Under the pieces are notes generated by a model that saw only the letters and a program-made list of their open reading frames with translations, searched no databases and was not told the DNA's origin. A program made the translations under genes and the position numbers. Below are positions 59,101 to 64,000 of a stretch of DNA of 64,000 nucleotides, piece after piece. Positions within the stretch are counted from its first letter, which is position 1; the number at the start of each line of letters is the position of its first letter. Source of the stretch: Panonychus citri (Eukaryota > Arthropoda > Arachnida > Trombidiformes > Tetranychidae); contig NW_026515482.1 in NCBI RefSeq assembly GCF_014898815.1, forward strand, positions 1,984,001 through 2,048,000, read 5' to 3'.

Positions 59101-59892
59101 GGTGTAAGACCTTTTCATGATGCCGTTGAAAGTGATCACATTGAAACGGTACGATTGTTATTATCTTATGGTTCCGATCCAACAATTGCCACTTATACAG
59201 GTACAACACCTTTAAAACTTGCCCGATCATCAAAAATGATCACCTTCCTCCGTGGTGTAATTTATGACCTTACAGGTGAAATACCGTTACACCCTGATAC
59301 CAATAAATGTGATCGACTTGTTCCACCCTGGAAATTTGAAGGTTCATCTAGTTTTCTCGATGAAAAAGTTTTCAGTGGTTATAATGTGTTCAATGAAGAT
59401 TCAATTCCATGTGATGAAGAGTCTGATGAATTTGATGATATTATGATAGAAATAAGCGATTTACCTCATCTTGCTACTTATCGAATCAAATCGGGAGCAG
59501 CTGTATCAATAAGTAAACCAGCATCATCATCATCATCATCATCAAAACCATCGGAAAAATCAAGTAAGACCAACAAGAAAACCACCTCGACATCAACAAC
59601 AAGCAACACTGTTGATACCAAGAAAAACATGTATACCCAGAATTATCTGAAACTTTGTGATATCCTCAAACAATTGGATCTCTCAAAGAATCAATTCTTA
59701 ACCAAATATAAGAATATTGAAATTTTGTGCCTATCAACAATCAACTTGGAATCAAATGTTCTCACCTCTTTTAAAAATTCATCTCAACAATCAACATCAT
59801 CAGTTGAGGAATCATCACAATTAAGCGAGCTAATTTGCTTGGATGATCCTATCCGCGAAATCCTTGGTATTGAAACCCTTAGGGTACCATGA
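56110..59892 (+). CDS. BCOR-like Polycomb (PRC1.1) corepressor
   Basis: One open frame of 1260 residues. BCOR and BCORL1 bind PCGF1 through a C-terminal PUFD domain and place it in the variant Polycomb complex PRC1.1 in the nucleus. Seen here: His/Gln-rich runs (56233-56370, 57190-57300); four diverged copies of SVIKQLIDYK...SLLEKP (56782-57468); a Thr/Ser/Pro-rich stretch (57900-58550); a basic segment (RVRRRRFRSG, KNRKKAKQ) at residues about 815-840, a likely nuclear signal; ankyrin repeats at about 930-1044 (ETVLHRAARQGYTHIV, DNAGYTPLHECCSRGHLEIA, VRPFHDAVESDHIETVRLLL); and an acidic linker leading to the PUFD at about 1113-1257 (DIMIEISDLPHLATYRI; NYLKLCDILKQLDLS), split by a Ser/Lys/Thr insert. 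The ankyrin plus PUFD order identifies BCOR/BCORL1. No BCL6-binding motif was recognised. The ATG context is poor and a pyrimidine tract ends in CAAG at 56167, so the real start may be spliced from upstream. Confidence 0.92.
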   Translation: MSFFPPLLPHLSPIDSPLQGLPFHSHHPHHAWSPTPSQAQTQQQQHHHHQQHQQQQQQQPHLHQQSQPQSQHHHHHQQQQQQQQQQAQYARHLFDLSRPFTTYPFGFPPSTTGIIENSGHGPSSLNPGAFINGHLAHPYPSIFVNHHHHLCPEPCCAISPYLAAAAAARLPPSYSANSPSPFKNGTKVIQSNNNNNNSISLSNSSTTNNNNVDYSDTNNINQQRSVIKQLIDYKVPKSENFNSLLEKPLQQQLNTSNRINNNGGSVSIKNGAEDVSVIKQLIDYNISPKHNINNNNSFTSLLEKPNQHSTLNNNCGFTIKSEKGSGKSGGDVSVIKHIDSKVFPKNFNSLLEKHNNNNNNHHHHHQQQQQQQQQQHQPKQNQLHQQQQQQKQSHHRQHQNHHQHQPNTPINGSQSSDNGFNKSGNGDISVIKQLIDYKIFTKNSNSTSILEKPVQQQQQQQQQQHQQNTNSRKINGGLNGSNKSGNDSFSSIEKKTIEVQCDGPDWTPIVLSSKLKQCVFKQMSKKNQPSTTNNITSCNNNNSTTTNNNTKNNGYNSVNSNSNLKHSLIDPIDTSRKRLKSEARGTSTGSTNDSNRHVTIILLPSPSPPPQVVTPPPPPPPLTSSAPLSSSTSSSLSSTSTSISISTTITSASISAPTVISTASPTETTISLTNSTTATSTPTPTPTTSTTKPSEAKCSITNSLKSSTAMTTTTTATTTMTTTMITTPTPTVIKTSTISSSKKIIDVESAPTKTKTSLSTPTSAVSKPSQSITVTIPPPTPTKVSIKTPGSKSTQASSSSSTTTTTTSSTNSQQRVRRRRFRSGLDMIRSSKNRKKAKQANLSKLNSKLSEKTISPKGKLKSIKNDLNDVINKQTINNFDDASSTSSSITTNTSTRNNCSGNGGAGGVGGNLSPLSVPIEIKRLMVNKALGETVLHRAARQGYTHIVRHCLTTGTYDINARDNAGYTPLHECCSRGHLEIARALLENGADVDSSATGGVRPFHDAVESDHIETVRLLLSYGSDPTIATYTGTTPLKLARSSKMITFLRGVIYDLTGEIPLHPDTNKCDRLVPPWKFEGSSSFLDEKVFSGYNVFNEDSIPCDEESDEFDDIMIEISDLPHLATYRIKSGAAVSISKPASSSSSSSKPSEKSSKTNKKTTSTSTTSNTVDTKKNMYTQNYLKLCDILKQLDLSKNQFLTKYKNIEILCLSTINLESNVLTSFKNSSQQSTSSVEESSQLSELICLDDPIREILGIETLRVP
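56782..57468 (+). repeat. Four diverged protein repeats within the BCOR-like gene
   Basis: Copies lie at 56782-56853, 56929-57024, 57100-57171 and 57388-57468. The shared pattern is SVIKQLIDYK, a short variable stretch, then N-S-LLEKP. Copy 3 is reduced (SVIKHIDSK, SLLEKH) and copy 4 has SILEKP. Asn, Gln and His runs separate the copies. The nucleotide sequences differ at many synonymous sites while the core residues are kept, so the copies are old and possibly under selection. I do not recognise the motif. Confidence 0.85.
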
Positions 59893-62612
59893 GAATGAAT
59901 GAATTTCTTTTTTCATCTCCATCTCCATCACCATCATCATCATCATCATCAACATCCTTTTAACATGTAAGCAGAAGTGATAAAACTAATCACACTGTAA
60001 ACACAATCAACACCAACCCATCAAACAACATCAAATTAACTTATCCTCTCTCTATTTATATCATCAACATCCTTGTACATTTAATTTTTATATAATATTT
60101 TTCACTGTTAGGATGACAAAAAAAACAAGATAATCTCTCTCTTTCTCTCTCTCTCTCTCACTCTCACTCTACCTCTGGACATTTTATTTCTGTCTTGCTA
60201 CAATCACTGCTTATGAACATTTTTATTTTCCAGCTCCTTTCTCTCTCTCTCTCTCTCTCTCAGACATGATGATGATGATGACCACGAATCATCACCTAAG
60301 TGATCAACCTTTGATGCTTTATAATGATCACCTTTTGATTACCTTTGCTGGTCTTATATTGACTGCAAAAAAAAACGACGGCCTAATTTTCAAGTTTACT
60401 GAATCTGTGGTTATGTAAATTGTATTTTTCTCATCTCATCTTCCCCACACATGAACCAACCTCATCTTCTCATCATCACATTTCTCCCTTTTATCATCAT
60501 CTTGATGATCAGTTTTCTTGCTCTTTGTCCAAACATATTTTTAAAGTCAAACCATCAACATAAAAAAACCATTGACATTGTGGGTTTTTTTTTCATTCAT
60601 CTTGTGAAAAATACTATGAGACCAGAACTTAATCTGTAATATATTTATACAAATATATATATAAATATATAGATATGTAATATTATTATTATTATTTGAC
60701 AACAAATGCCAATCTTACCAGACACTAAATTATAACAGTAAAGATAAACATCTAATCAGCTGATGTTTACCAAAAAAAAAACTTCCAATAGGCTCAAACT
60801 TTTATTTCGCCATCACAATTAACTAATTTTTGCCTTTTCTCTCCCTCAGCATTTGCAGTTTTCGGTTGCAAATCTTTGACACTTTATCAATAATCTTACA
60901 ATTGCTCTCTAACTGTCACCTCCTTTGTCTCTATCATCACCACCATCAACCTCTTCCATTAAAAGTGCCAAAGTGTTTTTAATCATCTAATTATTGACAA
61001 ATTTAATCCTTAATTGTGAATATACTACCATCTCAATTGGATTCAATATCTTATTGTAAGAGTGAGTGTGTATGTATATGTGTGTGTGCTCAGCTTCAGG
61101 TCTTAACAAAGAGGGAGAGAGAGAGAGAGAGAGAAGAAAAAGTTTCTCGTTTTTATCATCTTCTCCTCTTCATCTTCATCCTTTTCTGCATCACCCCCTT
61201 TCTCCTCTCTCTCTCTCTCTCTCTCTCCATGCAACCTCCCATTTTACTTCTCCCTCTCTTCTTCCATTATTATTATTATTATACCATCAATTCACTTATC
61301 AAGTATATTGCTGGGAAAAAAGGGAGGAGGCTCTATGACTTGCTTTGCCCTTCAGGCGGGCTGAAAATACCATTTATACGCAGAGAAGATGAAGAAGATG
61401 ATGATGATGAAAATAAAAAGGAAAGAGAGGATGATGATATTATGGACAGGAGAGAAAGAGAAGAAGAAAGAAACTAGTTTAAGGGGTAGAAAGAAGCTCA
61501 CATAGTTTGAGGAAAAAAGAATGAGAAGAGAAGAAGAAAAAAATACAGGAAGATTAACAGGCAAGAGAAAGAGAAGAAGATGGAGAAGAAGATAAAATAG
61601 AGAAGAAGAGGATGTTAAGATGATAAAAGAGAAAAAGAAAGAGAGTGAAAGAAAGAAGATGATAACCAGAGAGAGAGAGAGAAAGTTGAATCCATGCTGC
61701 TTATTTTTCCTTCTCTTTTTTCATCTCTCTCTCTCTCGTCTTTCATTTCTTGTTTCTCTCTTTCTCTCTCTCTCTCTACTTGTATTTCTTGTCAAAATGA
61801 TGATTTCTTTTTCATCATCATCAAAGCAAAGTAACAACAAAAAAACGCACAAAATCAATGATGATTTGGTTACAATGAATGAAGTTGAATACATGTAAAT
61901 AATAATGATGATAAATATGATGAAAGCATTTGAAAGTAATCAACAAAGATAAAGTTCAGTTAAAGCTCAGTTAATACCGATTAACATGCAACTACAATGA
62001 TAAAAAAAAATAAATGAAATTGGATTTAATTTTCTTGTTACATTCAATTGTATTGATCGTCATAAGGAATAATAATATTATTATTATTGTCATTTCAACA
62101 TTTAGAATTTAAATTATGCCAATCAACTGATTATATGGAGTTTAATTGTTACAATCATTTAATTTGATTTCCTCTCATAAAAACAACAATCCAAACGGAT
62201 TATATACTAACTTGTTGACCTCTATTTACATCATCATCTCATCTTGATGTCAATCTTAATCATCATCATCATCATCTCTCTCTCTCTCGGTCGCTGATTA
62301 TTCAACACTAAATGCTTCAGAATATGAAATCGCTGTTGTTGGGAAAACTTTCAACAATCAACCAACAATTTGCAACCTCTTCAAAGTAGCAAAGTCTGAA
62401 GAAAGAGAAAAACTTTTTACATCTTTATAATTGCTCGTAAGGAGTAAAAAAAGCAAAAGTAACAACCTCATCATCATCATCATCAACATGATCATTACCA
62501 ACATCATTATCCAACATCATCACTCTGCTCATCATTTGCAAGCCCCACGAATTGAGTATAATAACATTTCAGAACCAAAAAGAAACGTAAGAAAAAAGTG
62601 AGTAGAAACTTA

Positions 62613-62646
<34 letters not shown>

Positions 62647-64000
62647 CATTTCATTGATCACCAAATCAAATCAAATTATTTATCATTGACAATTAACCAA
62701 TTAACAAACACTATCATCGTCATCACCATGATAATTATCAAGAGAAACTTCAGTATTTTGATGAACACACAATGAGAGACATATTAATACATAATAGATT
62801 TCTACATAAATAGTAACAAAAAGATGAAGAAAAAAAAACTTTTTTTTCTATTGTCGTTAACTGTTGATATTCTGATGACTTATTTGCTTGATTGTTAATC
62901 ATTATTAACAAATTGATTGATTGATAATCAATGAGATAACATACACAATGTGTAATTCGTGAGACTCTATTTGATTCTGTTTGATTGTTGCTTGATTATA
63001 TAAGAAAAAAATAGTTTACATCAATTTTTCCCTTTTTCTTGTTCGTTTTTTTTTCTGGTGCACTTTTTATACAACAATCAATGCAAACACACACACACAC
63101 AATCAAAGTTAATTCAGTTTGGTTGTAAGCAAGTACAAGGTGAAAAAAGGTTAACCTTACCTGTAAAAAAACAGTTGAAAAAGGTAAACAAACAGCAATC
63201 AACAAATAAACAGTTAGTGTGTTGATTAAAATCAAGTTATGATAGTTAACCAACAATTTAATTGACTTTGTCTTCTAACAATTTAAAGTTTATAATGAGC
63301 ACTTAAAATCGGATCGTAGCTTGAAATCGTAACGTTACAAACCTTTTTTTCGTTACTCTTTCGTTGGTTCAATGAGCTCGTTTCATTTTCATCGAATTCG
63401 AGATTTAATTTTCTATTAAATTTTTTTTAATTTTCTTCTCAAATTGTTGCCCAAAGCTTCAATATCGTAATCAACTCGAGGTTTCTCAATAATTATAATG
63501 ATGATGATGATGATGATAGTAATCATTTCGTTAAGCATATTCATATAACCATGATGATCATCATAAACATTTAAGTCTTACTTGTAGTTTTCGCTTGAGG
63601 CATTTTCCTTCATTTTCATCATGTTGATGTAACTTTCAATGATTTCTCGTTAACCATGGTTGTGATAATTAAGGCTTCTGATTTTTAATTCAGTTATTCA
63701 ATCAGTAATTGAGATTTTCATGGAAACCATGACTTTCTATCAGTCTTTCAATTAGAAGCCTTGAGTTGAAAACAACAGTTATCTGCCATTTCTTATCATC
63801 CACATTATCCTTAATCTTTGTCATCATCATTATCATCCTACCTTCACTTTCATCATATTACTTTTATCATCCTCTCCCTCTCCCTCTCTTCATTGATTAT
63901 CATGATGAAAGCTACAGTTTTTTTTCATATATTAACATTATATCAGCAAATGATTATTATGTTTACTTGTTATAATGATGTTGATTTGTTGATTAATATG
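59893..64000. other. Downstream region, no gene seen
   Basis: The first part is probably 3'UTR of the BCOR-like gene, but its end is not fixed. The rest is (CT)n/(GA)n tracts (60139-60160, 60240-60262, 61107-61132, 61204-61228, 62613-62643), ATC/GAT runs and AT-rich DNA. Frames at 61016-61477 and 61620-61898 are translations of GA/CT repeats. A slightly CpG-richer patch at 63300-63480 might be a promoter of a gene beyond the window, but nothing shows this directly. Confidence 0.55.

Noticed and set aside
61016..61898. Frames of 153, 90 and 92 codons
   Set aside because: They are translations of GA/CT runs (RERERERE, SLSLSLSL) without other content.
1..64000. CRISPR arrays, tRNA or rRNA genes, transposons and viral insertions
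   Set aside because: None recognised. Repeats are simple microsatellites or the two tandem duplications; no cloverleaf, rRNA core, reverse transcriptase or transposase motif was seen on either strand.

Overview
The window is eukaryotic, very AT-rich DNA with split genes (GT-AG introns, pyrimidine-rich acceptors), no operons, and dense (GA)n/(CT)n and (GAT)n/(ATC)n microsatellites. Three protein-coding genes can be supported, all on the + strand. The Cut-like protein shares short motifs with insect Cut that I recall from memory, so an arthropod is likely; an acariform (spider-mite-like) source is a weaker guess.

Layout. 1-9588: repeat-rich upstream DNA, with a recent 378-bp tandem duplication (7371-8126) and a CTCF-like site (8280-8292). 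9589-30607: a Cut/CUX-type gene in five coding exons separated by introns of about 3.9 kb, 12 kb, 218 bp and 169 bp. It encodes a short coiled coil and three CUT domains. Exon 3 carries one apparent 1-nt frameshift near 27056. With that base allowed for, the five exons sum to a whole number of codons (about 1591 residues). 30608-51850: about 21 kb without any gene I can support, with a second recent tandem duplication (about 507 bp, 31093-32104) and a change in composition from GAT/GA-rich to CAATTA/TAATTG-rich sequence. 51850-55443: a DDX3/Belle DEAD-box RNA helicase with a 5'UTR intron and three coding exons (673 residues). 56110-59892: a BCOR-like Polycomb PRC1.1 corepressor in one long open frame (1260 residues) with ankyrin repeats and a C-terminal PUFD domain. 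59893-64000: repeat-rich DNA with no supported gene.

The three genes act in the nucleus or on RNA (Cut: transcription factor; DDX3: RNA helicase and translation; BCOR: Polycomb corepressor), but nothing suggests that they form a functional cluster.

Main observation: the Cut-like gene has all three CUT domains and the C-terminal motifs that follow the homeodomain in insect Cut (LDLSMP, SSRRKPAxPQWV), yet the homeodomain is absent. About 66 residues of Ser/His/Asn low-complexity sequence lie in its place within one uninterrupted exon. Other points worth checking are four diverged copies of an unrecognised motif (SVIKQLIDYK...SLLEKP) in the BCOR-like protein, five CCCTSAGGG palindromes in AT-rich DNA, and a convergent pair of CTCF-like sites flanking the Cut gene.
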